Source: Eucommia ulmoides (taxonomy: Eukaryota; Streptophyta; Magnoliopsida; Garryales; Eucommiaceae). From it: a stretch of DNA of 64,000 bases. Below, one piece after another: positions 21,105 through 32,185 of the stretch (the first letter of the stretch is position 1; each line of letters begins with the position of its first letter). The position numbers were made by a program, and so were the translations under genes. The stretch is from positions 13,035,001-13,099,000 of the forward strand of contig CM028340.1 of the NCBI GenBank assembly GCA_016647705.1, read 5' to 3'. The notes under the pieces are model-generated. The model searched no databases. It was not told the DNA's origin and saw only the letters and a list, made by a program, of their open reading frames with translations.

Positions 21105-22208
21105 CCAAGATGGACTTAGCTGGCGACCTTAGTTGGTATCTTGGAGCACGATTTTCTACACAAAATGCTCTTCCCCTCCATAGTAGTGTTTGAGTCTTTG
21201 ACCATTTACTCGGAAGGATTACCCATCTTTATCCTCTAATTCCACGGCTCCAAACGAAAATACTTGACTTATATTAAATGGGTCAGACCATCATGATCCC
21301 AATTTCCTCAGAAAGAGCTTTAGTAGAGAATTAAATAGTAACACTTGTTGTCCTGGCTTAAACTCCCTTCTCAATATCTGTTTGTCATGCCACTTCTTAG
21401 TTTTCTCCTTGTAGATCCGGGTATTCTTATATGCTTTATTCTAGAATTCTTCTAACCCGTTGATGCCCATAACGCTCGATGTTCCATCTCTACCGGTAAG
21501 TGGTATGCTTTTCCAAACAAAAATCGATATGGGGACATACCAATTGGTGTTTTGAAAGCAGTGCGGTACGCCCATAAATCATCATCAAGTTTAGTCGCCC
21601 AATCTTTCTGGTTAATGTTGACTGTCTTCTCGAGAATTTTCTTAACCTCCCGATTTGATACTTCGGCTTGCCCGTTTATTTGAGGGTAGTAGGCTAATGT
21701 TACCTTGTGCTTCACGCCGTATTTTGCTAAAAGAGTGTCCAACACCTTATTGTAGAAGTGAGTTCCCTCATTACTAATAATGGCCCTTGGAGTACTGAAT
21801 CGTGTTAAGATATTTCGGTAAACAAACTTTAAGATGGTTTTAGCATCGTTAGTAGGAGCCGCTATAGCTTCCACCTACTTGGATACCTAATCGACCTCCA
21901 ATAGGATATATTCCTTGCCAAACGACGGGTGAAATGGTCCCATAAAATTGATATCCCGTACATCAAAGATCTCTACTTCCAGTATGTTATTCAATGGAAG
22001 TTTGTGTCGCCTCGAAATGTTTCCCACCCTTTGATATCAGTCACCAGTTTTCACAAACGCGTATGCATCTCGGAATAGGGTTGGTTAATAGAATTCAGAT
22101 TGTAGCACCTTAGAAGCAGTACTTATGGTGGAAAATGTCGTCCATAAGGTGATGGGTGATAATAATAGAGAATATTCAGTATTTCTTCTTCAGGAAAGCA
22201 TCTCCGAA
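21105..22208 (-). pseudogene. Integrase of an Athila-like Ty3/gypsy element (inactive)
   Basis: Integrase would insert the cDNA into the genome. The longest open piece, 21452-21874, covers the second half of the DDE core ([64 protein letters not shown]). Upstream at about 21960-21930 the first catalytic position reads INFMGPF where the family has IDFMGPF, and the second reads ISNEGTHF where the family has ISDGGTHF, so both Asp are Asn; the Glu (GQAE) is kept. The HHCC zinc region (22200-22020) is present but in shifting frames. The GPY/F tail follows at about 21340-21190 ([22 protein letters not shown]) with stops. Certain of family; certain it is dead. Confidence 0.85.
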
Positions 22209-22757
22209 TCACCTGATCGGAACATCTTTGAACAATATGGGATCATCCCAAAGATAGTTTCTCACATCATGCCGAAATTTCTTCTTCTGAATACTAGACA
22301 TATCCGGGGGTAACACATTACACGCTAATAAATTAATAATATCGGCAAACCAAGGGAGTCTTACCGCCACATTAAAAAGTTGTTCATCAGGGAAGACTTC
22401 CATTATGCTTTCTTCACTATCTTCCTTTGTGATCTCCAGTCTAGACAAGTGATCCACAATGACATTCTCACTCCCTTTCTTATCACGAATCTCTACATCA
22501 AATTCTTGAAGCAGTAGAATCCATAGAATTAAATAGGGTTTTGCATAATTTTTAGCAAATAAATAACGGATAGCTACGTGATTCGTGTAAACAATTTCCT
22601 TAGAGATAATAATGTAAGATCTGAATTTTTCACATGCAAAGACAACTGCCAACATCTCATTCTCTGTAGTTATGTAATTTTCTTGTGCATTATCAAGAGT
22701 CTTATTGGCATAGTAGATTACGCGGAAAATTTTCTCTCTTCTTTGGCTTCGTTCCAA
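22209..22757 (-). pseudogene. RNase H domain of an Athila-like element (degenerate)
   Basis: Residues in order: [77 protein letters not shown]. This is the Ty3/gypsy RNase H, which degrades the RNA strand of the replication intermediate. The acidic Glu in the TEN-E-ML block is kept, but the family TDH is TNH here, so a metal-binding Asp is Asn. The frame stays open into the start of the integrase zinc region ([12 protein letters not shown]). No natural ATG is expected; it is part of a polyprotein. Confidence 0.85.
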
Positions 22758-23633
22758 TCGGGTGCGATAACGATAGGAGCTAAGATCAATTGCTCTTTCA
22801 TCATATCAAATGCCTTCAAGCAAGAATCGTCAAAGATGAACGAAGTGTCTTTCTCTAGTAACTGGCGTGGCTTAGGAAACTACAGACTCCTTTTACATTA
22901 GTTGGTATTCAATCTTTGCTCTATCCACTTCAATCCCTTTAGAAGAAACTCGATGGCCCAGAACAATACCTTTCTTGACTATAAAGTGACACTTCTCCCA
23001 ATTTAGCACAAGATTCTTCTCCTAACATCGCTTTAGCACAAACGATAAATTGTGGAGGCAATGGTTAAAGGATGAGCTGAAAATCGAAAAATCATCCATA
23101 AACACTCCCATAATGTCTTCCACCATATCTGAGAATATCGCCATCATACACCTTTGGAAAGTTGCCAGAGCATTGCATAACCCGAACAACATACGGGGAT
23201 ATACGAATCTCCCATATAGGCAGGTAAAGGTAGTCTTCTCTTGATCCTCTAGTGCAATGGCCATTTTATTATAGCCTGAATATCCATCAAGAATGCAGTA
23301 GTGATCATAACCGGCTAATCGGTCCAACATTTGAACGATGAATGGAAGAAGAAAATGATATTTTCTTGTAGCTTTATTCAGCTTTCGATAATCGATATGC
23401 ACTCTCCATCCCGTAATAGTTATTGTGGGAATTAATTCATTCTTCTCATTTTTCGCCATCGTTATCTCACATTTCTTCGGTACTACTTGCATAAGACTTA
23501 CCCACAAACTATCCAAAATCGTGTAAATAATTTCGACGTTCAATAATTTTAGAACTTTAGCTCGAACTACTTCTTTCATCGTCAGGTTTAATCTTGGTTG
23601 ATGCTCAATCGAGGGCTTGTAAGAATCCTCCAT
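22758..23633 (-). pseudogene. Reverse transcriptase of an Athila-like element
   Basis: Open from 23633 to 23022. Blocks visible in order: EDSYKPSIEHQPRLN, MKEVVRAKVLKLL, QVVPKK, WRVHIDYRKLNKATRKYHF, CILDGYSGYNKMAI, TTFTCLYG, FGLCNALATFQRCMMAIF and FMDDFSIF, which keeps the catalytic Asp-Asp. These are RT blocks of the Ty3/gypsy Athila lineage. Beyond a stop at 23022 the connection region continues in other frames ([20 protein letters not shown] near 22850), with an apparent small deletion. It is followed directly by RNase H and integrase in the usual gypsy order. Confidence 0.88.
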
Positions 23634-23699
23634 TAGAATTTTATGTATGCATATAGTTGGGTTGATTCATTTGATGTCCAAAATGGACCAAGCAAAAGC

Positions 23700-24135
23700 T
23701 CATTTATACTTTTTCACAATAAGTAGCAACTTCTTCTCTTCTTCTTGACTTAGCAATGCCGAAATAATCACTGGGTTAGTGGACTCATCCCCCACAAATC
23801 CATATCTCAAATGATTGGGTAATTGTTTAAATACTATTCCCTTCTCGTTTTCATTCAAAGGATTGGAAGATTCCTTATTCCCCTCAAGAATATCCATTTT
23901 ATTCATATTCACGGTTTCGTTAGGCAAAGTATCAAAAGCTACTATACAATATGCTATTCTATCTTCTTCTTCTTCATATTTCTTTGCATCGACATCCCTT
24001 AGGAATAATGAATTAGTGAAGGTATGAGCCAAAGGATCATTATGAACCACCTCCTGGAAGAACTTCCTTTGTTTCCTAAATGTACGTTCAACTTCCGGAT
24101 CAAAAGGAATAAGTTATGAGCGTTGCGCTCTTAGC
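23700..24135 (-). pseudogene. Gag N-terminal stub joined to the pre-RT region
   Basis: The minus frame runs FDPEVERTFRKQRKFF, VVHNDPLAHTF and so on, like the start of Athila-group Gag, and within about 70 residues becomes NEKGIVFKQLPNHLRYGFVG, STNPVIISALLSQEEEKKLL, the spacer normally lying between protease and RT. Most of gag and all of protease are missing, so this looks like an internal deletion fused nearly in frame. It ends with a stop at 23700, about 60 bp before the RT open piece. Confidence 0.65.
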
Positions 24136-24261
24136 ATACACCTTGCCAACCACAAAATACAAGAACAAAATTAGAACAAAAAAAAAAAAAAAAAAATGCC
24201 TAAATTAAAATCAAGTCAATTAGTAGCAATATTAGCTAATTTTTTTGAATTACTCAATCCT

Positions 24262-24281
24262 CGACAACGGTGTCAAAAACT
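24262..24281 (-). promoter_or_regulatory. Primer-binding-site-like sequence (minus)
   Basis: Minus strand: AGTTTTTGACACCGTTGTCG then AGGA, adjoining the LTR end. It is the same arrangement as at 10036 (AGTTTTTGACGCCGTTGTCG) and fixes the element's orientation. Confidence 0.75.
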
Positions 24282-24685
24282 TATTCTGAAAATTATTTGC
24301 TATAGATTACTCGCAAGTGTACGAGGTCGAACAAGTAATAAAGTGAGTGAGTAAGTATTGTCTCCAAAGGGATTGATAATGAGAAATTAACTAAGTACCG
24401 CAATTAGAATGACCTAATTTTATTTAGGTGATCAATAATGATTTAGTGAGAATTTTGAATAATTATTAAGTACAAAATGACAGGGAACTTATTTGACTAA
24501 TAGGCTTTTAAGGAATTTCAGCGTAAATAAAGCTCTAGGGGGTGTTAAATTCATATATTGAACTATATTAAACCATACAGTTGTTAATTGAATTCATATA
24601 TAATCATTAGCCGTGGTTACTTCCATTAACCTCACTTTTACCTCTTGAATAATAAGTGAGATAATTTTTATAATTAATTGAGTTA

Positions 24686-25760
24686 ATATCTCTATTGAGC
24701 TCAACTAATTATCCAATTATTACGTTTTACCAATCAATTAACTATCCCAATTATATTAGCCTCTCACACGCAATATAATCGATTTTGTATTTCTTCTGTT
24801 ACAATATATAAAATTATCACTTTTCGAATGCTTAATTTTATATAGATTTCGAATTTACCTTTCGCTTAAATTAGCCAATAAGAGCAAAGAAACACAAATG
24901 ATGTAAATAGGAACTCCAATCAACAACTTCATAGGTCTTCAAAACATAGTTCATACAAATCATTCAACAACCCTAGATATGGGTGATTGAGCTGAGCATA
25001 ATTAAATTGTTTATCATAATAACTATTGTATCATTCAAATTAGAACTCATGAATAGTATTGAAACGACAATCACAAAACTCAGATTTAGCATGTCCAAGA
25101 AGTAACGAGATGAGAGAATGAGAAAAACTATGTTTGACGATGCGATATGGATCTCCACTCTTGATTCCGATCTTCTTGATTCCTATATTGTGAATACTCC
25201 AAGTCAGATTTGTTTGACTTGGAGTATCTCTATTGAGCTCAACTAATTATCCAATTATTACGTTTTACCAATCAATTAACTATCCCAATTATATTAGCCT
25301 CTCACACGCAATATAATCGATTTTGTATTTCTTCTGTTACAATATATAAAATTATCACCTTTCGAATGCTTAATTTTATATATCTAGGATTTCTAATTTA
25401 CCTTTCACTTAAATTAGCCAATAAGAGCAAAGAAACACAAATGATGTAAATAGGAACTCCAATCAACAACTTCATAGGTTTTCAAAACATAGTTCATACA
25501 AATCATTCAACACCCCTAGATATGGGTGATTTAGCCTTTTATAATTAAATTGTTCATCATAATAACTATTGTATCATTCAAATTAGAACTCATGAATAGT
25601 ATTGAAACGACAATCACAAAACTCAGATTTAGCATGTGCAAGAAGTAACGAGATGAGAGAATGAGAAAAACTATGTTTGACGATGCGATATGGATCTCCA
25701 CTCTTGATTCCGATCTTCTTGATTCCTATATTGTGAATACTCCAAGTCAGATTCGTCTGA
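24686..25760. repeat. Tandem duplication of about 540 bp inside the LTR
   Basis: TCTATTGAGCTCAACTAATT begins at 24691 and again at 25229; TGAATACTCC at 25191 and 25733. The two copies differ by only a few substitutions and small indels (for example GATTGAGCTGAGCATAATT against GATTTAGCCTTTTATAATT), so the duplication looks younger than most neighbouring elements. Confidence 0.95.
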
Positions 25761-25864
25761 TCTGCTCTTCAAAGGTTCTCTTCTAACTCTGCTCCAAGCC
25801 TCCAGTGTCTAACCCCCTTCAAAGTTAAAGAATAAGATATTTTCAGCATTCCAAACTTGTAGGT

Positions 25865-26015
25865 TGGTACTGCAGTCCCAGATCCACATTGCAGTTCCAC
25901 GCTAATTAGGATTAGGGTTGGATTAATGGCACTGTAGCGCCAAGAATGTTGGCTCTGCAGCACCAAAAGGTGTCGGTGCCACGCTGTGGCACCAAGAGTG
26001 TTGGCGCTGCAACCT
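25865..26015 (-). repeat. Paired CTGCAG-core palindromes in the LTR
   Basis: Cores at about 25870/25890, 25932/25955 and 25984/26007, in words such as GGTACTGCAGTCCC, GGCACTGTAGCGCC and GTGCCACGCTGTGGCACC. Pair spacing is 20-23 bp, pair period 52-62 bp. Confidence 0.85.
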
Positions 26016-26188
26016 CATCAATACTTGTCATCTCTTCTTGATTTCACTGTTTTGATCTGTTTTTTCCATTTTTCTGGGCCTACGCAATAAGATTTATAGA
26101 ATTAGGAACTAACAACTAAAAGCCCTAAAAATAACTCAAAACTAACATTTAATTATGGGGGGTATAATGATTAGAATTCAACTTATCA

Positions 26189-27310
26189 CTAAGAAAGTGA
26201 GTTCAGTTGGAGTGTACTTGACAAAATTAAAAATGTATATCCACTTATTATTGGTGTGATTCATGTCCTTATCTCATCAAAAAATAAAAACAAAATAAAA
26301 TCATCTTGGGATGAACTATGTATTGATCTGATTCTCAACTATCTGAGATACGTTGGCAACCTACACATAAGTTTGGTCACTTGTTTAAACAAAATCATCT
26401 TGAAAAGATGAACTACGTTTCGACCTGATTCCCCGTGAAAATCGGGATACGTAGTTAACCTTTACAGATTTGGTCGTCATTAAAAAATAAAAAAAACATT
26501 TTCATTTAATGTATTTTATCTGTTACTACTGATAGATAGTAAATATTTCTTGGTTCCTTACATAAAAAATACATAAAAGACAAAAACATAAAAAAATAGA
26601 AATTATTGTGTTAAACAAAACCAAATGAAGTTACTTGGATGGGTGTTTGAGGATACCTAACACCTTCATTGAGTATAACAGACCCTCGAACTTAAAGAAA
26701 TCTCTGGTAAAAGACTAATTATTTTTCAAGTCAAAACTCGGGCCATTTTCAAACAAATATAATTTCGGTGACCTAGCATACCATTTAACCCCATGCTAGG
26801 TGGTGACTCAGTTTTTAAACAAAATCTTGGCCCAACGAATATACAAAATCGGTACCTAGAAAAGATCTTGAAACTAGTTTTCTAAAATGAACGAATTTTT
26901 GAGGATTTTGAGAAGGAGGAATGAAACTTTGTTTTGTTCTTCTTTCTGTTATCTACTTCCTCTGCTTCCAAAATCCAGGGTACATCAAGTGGTCTAGAGC
27001 ATTAGAGTGAAAATGGAGAGTCGTCGAAGGGACCACAACTGAGCAAGACTAGTAAGGAACCCCAACGTTATGATCCTAAGTTTGAGTCATTTTCGGATCA
27101 ACCATCACTGCCTAGTGATACAGAGAAAAAAGTGGGATATGAGAGCGATGGTGAGTGAATGAGCTCAAAGTTAAAAATACGTACATGAAAGAAGTTAGGG
27201 TACAAAATCATAAGGAAAATGAGATTTAACAATTAGTGACACATCCATGTAATATTCATTTGATTGAAACATTCATAATAACAGTTGTACGACGAGGTTT
27301 TTATGCTCGC
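26189..27310 (+). mobile_element. Fragment of an Ogre/Tat-type gypsy element
   Basis: Two tandem blocks of about 115 bp (GATGAACTATGTATTGATCT ... GAGATACGTTGGCAACCT and GATGAACTACGTTTCGACCT ... GGGATACGTAGTTAACCT) occur near 26312-26360 and 26407-26460. Then come GGGTGTTTGAGGATACCTAA, AAAACTCGGGCCATTTTCAA and CTAGGTGGTGACTC at 26796-26809. Ogre/Tat LTRs typically end near CTAGGTGGCGACTCC, the start of a tRNA-Arg primer site, so this looks like the 3' half of an LTR plus leader. No coding sequence follows before the next LTR. Confidence 0.5.
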
Positions 27311-28728
27311 GTATTGACTACTCTCAAGTGCACGAGGTCCACTTTTAATATAATGGATCTTTAAGATCGGATATCATTCCCACAGGGACGGTGTGAATAA
27401 TTGAATACCGCAATTGGCATAGTCTCCTATTATCCAGACGGTTAAAGAAATGATTTAAAATTAAACTAATTAAAACTAAGCTAAACTACAATTAATGAGT
27501 TAATCCTAACTAAGTTGATTACCTAGGGATTTATTTCGTTCACTTAATACATGTTTGATTTCGTTTAATTAACAATAATGAAGTTTAGGTATCCGACAAT
27601 TTCGGTTCGTAAACTCACTCGCCACCTCTCCCGAGTGTAAGATGAGTGAATAAGTGACTTCGTGTCAACGAAGAGATCCCACTCATTGTCTTAACGACGC
27701 TAGGTCACGTGAGTCTTTCCCCAACGTCATCGATTGAAAACTCACTAACACCCTCTCGGGTTGTTAGATCATAACGATGTGTTTACCTTAATCCAAATTC
27801 GGGGTTACCTCTTCCGAGTGTCAAACCCCATATTCTCAAATCCAACCCTAATACCTTAACAAGAATATTAAAGTTCTCATCAAATGATAAACACAATCGG
27901 AATTAAAAACAAACAACCGTTAAAGAAACATATATTTAATCAAACTAGTATTTACACAATTACATCTATCCCTAACCAATATTTAACTAATCTAACATGC
28001 TCTTGGCCATTGAAACTACAAACCAAGAAGTATTCATCATCATTTAAAATGAAATATTAAGTTACAAAGGGAGAAATAACGAGAGAAAGATCAAATCTTA
28101 AAGTGGAGTGGTTTCCACTTTCACCAAAGATCGATCCGCCAATGTTTCCTCTTCTCCGGATGATGATTCTCCTCTTTGAGCTCTTCAATATTGTCCATGG
28201 ACCACCTCCTAAGGGTTAGGGACGATCAACCTCCAATCCTTTTTAAGGGAAGTGGGAGAATGGGTATTTATAGGTGTAAGGCTTCAAAATATTTAAAAAT
28301 ATTTATTTTGCTGAGCAGAGCCTACCGTTGCGGTGGTGGGATCACGGCCGCGGCGGTGGGTAAGTCGGTTAGCTCACAGATATTTTACCGTCGCAGCGGT
28401 GGCCTTGCTCCGCAGTGGTAGAACAACATCCAAACTCTCTGATCTTTCACTGCCACGGCGGTGGCCTTGCACTGCGGCAGTGAGACTTGTTCAAATTCAG
28501 CACTCTCTGCAATCTCACCACCGCGGCGGTGGCTCTTGTGATCTTGAAACCTTGTTTCTTCATCATTTTTTCACTATTTTCCCACCATTTTCACCCGTTT
28601 GTTGCTTGTTTGGGTCCCTACACCTGAATTACATAAAAACTACAAAAACGCAATTAAATATTACTAATTCACTCGAAAACTACCAAATTCGATTTAGAAA
28701 TAGATAGATATTTGACACCTATCACCCG
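27311..28728 (-). repeat. LTR of an Athila-like family (minus)
   Basis: Minus strand starts TGATAGGTGTCAAATATC at 28728 and ends near TGCTCGCG (plus strand) at 27311. It shares with the LTRs at 8330 and 13441 the blocks ACGCTAGGTCACGTGAGTC, CACCTCTCCCGAGTGTAAGA and AACACCCTCTCGGGTTGTTA. TATTTATA at 28265-28272 is a minus-strand TATA box. Neither flank shows a polypurine tract or a clear target duplication. Confidence 0.7.
28320..28535 (-). repeat. Paired CCGCGG-core palindromes in the LTR
   Basis: Words such as ACGGCCGCGGCGGTGG, ACCGTCGCAGCGGTGG, CTGCCACGGCGGTGG, CACTGCGGCAGTG and CACCACCGCGGCGGTGG lie at about 28328/28349, 28391/28411, 28454/28474 and 28524: about 20 bp within pairs, about 62 bp between pairs. 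It occupies the same place, just upstream of the TATA box, as the CCTAGG array in the related LTR. Confidence 0.88.
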
Positions 28729-30379
28729 TGCCACGACACATAAAATTAAAGTTTATCTTTTTGATGCGGTGGACCAGCTGCCAACCTTGATTACGGAGGA
28801 TTCTTGTCATATTCGGTGGGTTGACGGAACTCAAATTCGCTTGTGGGTTTTAATAAGATGACCCCCAAGTAGGTTCCACATAAATGAAATAGGATTTGAA
28901 TCGGGAAAAAAATTGAGAAATTTGAGTGTCACCTGTAACTCATCCTTGATTGACTAGAGAGTAACCTAACATATGTTGAGGAGCGAGTTACTCCACTATG
29001 GTTTGGGGGTTTGTGACACTTATTGTTTGGCTAAAGACGTTAAATTTAGTGCTACGTGGGACGCAACTCACGCATAAAAAAAAGAATATAAAAAATAATA
29101 ATATAATAATTAAAAAATAATAAATACAACTTGATAAGGATTTGATTGATTGACTAATTTCTTTAATTCATCAATATTTATGTTTATTTTGACAGCGCAA
29201 ACACATAGGTTTGGGGGCGTATTCTAAGCAAACAAGTGTTTTGTTTTTGCCGAAAAACCAGGTATTATTGTTCATTCCCTTACTATGAGGTATTTTCTGA
29301 TCATTGAGGACAATGCTAGATTTAGGTTTGGGGAGGATAAATGCTTGTATTCCTTTTGTTATTCCATATTGTGATATTGTTAATTTATCCTATGAAAGCA
29401 TGTCTGCCGGGTATAAACTTGAGTTAGCTGAATAGTCATTGGGGCATAGCATTAACTTCTAATAACATATAATTTTTTAACCTTTGCATGCATCCGAACT
29501 TTATTTAATTTTAAATTTAGTGCATGTACTGGTTTGCTGAGTTTTGGAATGATAATAACTTACCCCCCGAAGTATTCAAAAAAACAAAAAAAAGAAGAGA
29601 ATTTTGTTTATGCTAATAGTAATTTTCCATCTTAATGATGAGTTTCCACTGAGTAATTGAGTCTCTTATCTCAGTATGCAATGAGTGTTCGCGTAAAAAA
29701 TAGGAAGTGATTTGTTAATTCGATAAGTGACTTGTTCACTTCAAAGTTTAAGATGTTCGAGTTATTAAGCTTGAAGGGTGCCTTTACACCTAATATCCTG
29801 AGCCAACTAGATTGGGGTCATTGACCCAACACTTGCTACGCGGACATTTTAGAAAGTTTAGTGGGGTTAGTATTGCACAAGTCTATTATTTAAAGAAAAT
29901 TATAATTAAAATAAAAAAAATATAAAAAAATTTGAGTTATATTTATAAATACTTCAAGGGAAACATTGTTTGATTGTTGAAATTCAAGCGACTAGCTACT
30001 TTGTGCTAAATTCCTTATAGATGAAAGTCATGTGTATGTTCTGGGTGCGAAAAACATATATTATGGGTCATGTGCTAGGAAATCATTGGCTCAATTAGTA
30101 ACTCTAGGGTGATCTCGATATGATGTGCTATCATTGTACAATATTGACAAATTTTCGTAAGGAATACAATCACCAATAAGGAACTTGGGATAATTATGGG
30201 TATCATCAATGTAAACCCTCTACTAAAACTCTTCTAATATGAGTGACCTAGGAGTTTAAAGGCTGGTTGCATATGCTAAATGCAACTGTGTTCCCTACGG
30301 AAGCGACTTTCCATTTAATTAGTATATTTAGTTTTGCTCGAGGACTAGTTAACAAAATTTAGGTTTGCGAGTGGGATCA
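28729..30379 (+). other. Post-pol internal region and polypurine tract of a gypsy element
   Basis: Non-coding. Markers of the Athila group: TCATTGAGGACAATGCTAGA with TTTAGGTTTGGGGAGG at about 29300-29335, CACATAGGTTTGGGGGCG at 29203, and GCTCGAGGACTAGTTAAC followed by GTTTGCGAGTGGGATCA just before the LTR at 30380. Confidence 0.5.
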
Positions 30380-31880
30380 TGTCACATTTTGTGCGATTCA
30401 ATATCACTAAACTAATTTTAGTTAATCATTTGAATAAATTCAAGTAGTAGAAATTGATTTATTTTATTTGTGTTTATAGGTTTTTGGAAAGGGTTAATAG
30501 CACTTTACCCCCTGTGGTTTGGCCAATTTGCACTTTATCCCCTTGTGGTTTGAAAATCGCCACTTACCCCCCTGTGGTAATATATTTGTTGCACTTACCC
30601 CCCTATATCAGGGGGTAAATTGTTTGAAAATATAACCACAAGGGGGGTAAGTGACGATTTTCAAACCAAAGGGGGGTAAGTGCAAATCGGTTAAACCATA
30701 AGGGGGTAAAGTTTAATTAACCTTTTTTGGAAATGGAACAAAAGAATATTAATTTAGAGAAAAAATGGATGGAAAATGAGCAAACCACAATGAACCGAAC
30801 GCGAATAAAAAAAACAAATTAGAAGCCATGCTTGGCTTCGAAAGCTGAGCAACAGGCTTGGTTTCTGCAAGTGGAGCATCTCGCAATGTGTGGCGCTCCA
30901 GCTAGCTAAATGGCCAGCCCACTTGGCCAACCCACTTTTCCATCCCACTTCTCCAACCCTTTTCTAGCCTACTTGGCCAGCTTTCATCTGGTGTCTAGTT
31001 GTCGTTTTATCCCTAATTGCTTTTAGTTTTGGCCAATTTGCACCCACAAACCCTCTTTTAGGTTCTTATAAAAAGGACTTGAGGTTTTAGGAATAGGAGA
31101 TCAACTTTTAGACACTAATTCCACTCCATTTCTAGATATTTTGTAGCCTAATTCCTTGAAGGAGATCAGCCAAGGTTCTTAAAGATAAGGTAGCATTGGT
31201 GATTTTGAGGATTGTATTCAAGAAACTGCCGTTCTACACTACGATGAGCGACTAATTTTTTTTTCAACTGGGTTAGGATTGTGGTAATGTATTTTGAGTT
31301 TATATAATACTGTATTTTTTTATTTCATTTTTGATATTGTGTAAACAATTGTGTGGCAAGAATATTATTCTTAATTTTGATTTTATTGTAACTGGATTTA
31401 TATTTAAAATGTTATTGTAGAAATTTTGGTTTAAATCTGATTACTACTAGAATATTAGATCTTGTACCTGTAGTCTAGATTTAATAGTCACACTATAGTG
31501 TTCTTGGGGATTGATTATTAATCTAGATGATTTTTGCCCAGATTTTAATTTACCTTAGATTAGTGTAGTATAGAAATTAAATACCGATGATAAATTATGC
31601 CAGAGAATAATAATCCTATCACTCAAAGTAGTTCTGGCTTGTAGTTAGGAACTCTCATTTGCACAAATCCAAGTTGAATAGAAAATGCAAAAACAACATA
31701 ATACTAAACACTAATAAACCCACAGTTCCTAACTTGATTCTCTGTTTTCTTTTATTCGCTAATTTAGTATTTTCTTTTCTTTTATTAAAAATCCAAAATC
31801 AAACTTCTTTTTCGGTGAAGGAAGAAAAATAATAAAAAATCAATAATTACAAAACCAATCATGTATTTACTCTTGATTGT
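30380..31880 (+). repeat. 3' LTR matching the truncated LTR at 5857
   Basis: Starts TGTCACATTTTGTGCGATTC after a polypurine-like tract. It carries a MITE (30491-30723), a TATA box TATAAAAA at 31067-31074, and from 31183 on aligns with 5857-6520 in the same orientation. The 3' end is lost: similarity stops at about 31855, before the equivalent of the primer-site junction at 6609. Confidence 0.7.
30491..30723. mobile_element. MULE-type foldback MITE, 233 bp
   Basis: Long inverted repeat: the left arm GGGTTAATAGCACTTTACCC then CCTGTGGTTTGGCCAATTTG pairs with the right arm CAAATCGGTTAAACCATAAG then GGGGTAAAGTTTAATTAACC, and the pairing continues inward for about 100 bp. It is flanked by TTTTTGGAAA at 30481-30490 and 30724-30733, a 9-10 bp target duplication as made by Mutator-like transposases. 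Confidence 0.9.
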
Positions 31881-32185
31881 TTGTTATTATTGATGTTTAA
31901 ATGTTAGTTATTATTGACATTTTAATGAAATAAGTTCAGGTCTCGATTGTTAGTTATTATTATTGATTATTGATGTTTAATTATTAGTTATTATTTATGT
32001 TCTCAAAATGTTTAAGACCCATGCCTTCTGGCACGGGTAATACCCTATACACACTAGGGTATAAACTGTGCCAAAAGGCACAAGTCCAAAACCCAAAACA
32101 ATTGACAAACTCTTCCATATATAAAACATTTTCCACATATTTCATTTGAGAATTTGAATCATAACTAACAATTGAACATTAATAA
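31881..32185. mobile_element. Two Helitron 3' ends facing each other
   Basis: Plus strand 32020-32048: hairpin CCCATGCC-TTCT-GGCACGGG, then TAATACCCTAT. Minus strand, reading back from about 32085: hairpin TGTGCCTTTTGGCACA, then GTTTATACCCTAGT. Each resembles the subterminal hairpin plus CTAGT of a plant Helitron, and the ends point toward each other across about 5 bp. The plus-strand end reads CTAT instead of CTAG. Upstream (31880-32010) are GTTATTATTGATGTTTA-type short repeats. Confidence 0.55.

Larger units (their letters stand above)
24282..26188 (-). repeat. 5' LTR of the minus-strand Athila-like element
   Basis: On the minus strand it starts TGATAAGTTGAATTC at 26188 and ends at the primer site. 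About 1907 bp, enlarged by an internal tandem duplication of about 540 bp. It contains a CTGCAG-type palindrome array at 25865-26015. The start TGATA matches the other Athila-like LTRs in the window. Confidence 0.7.
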
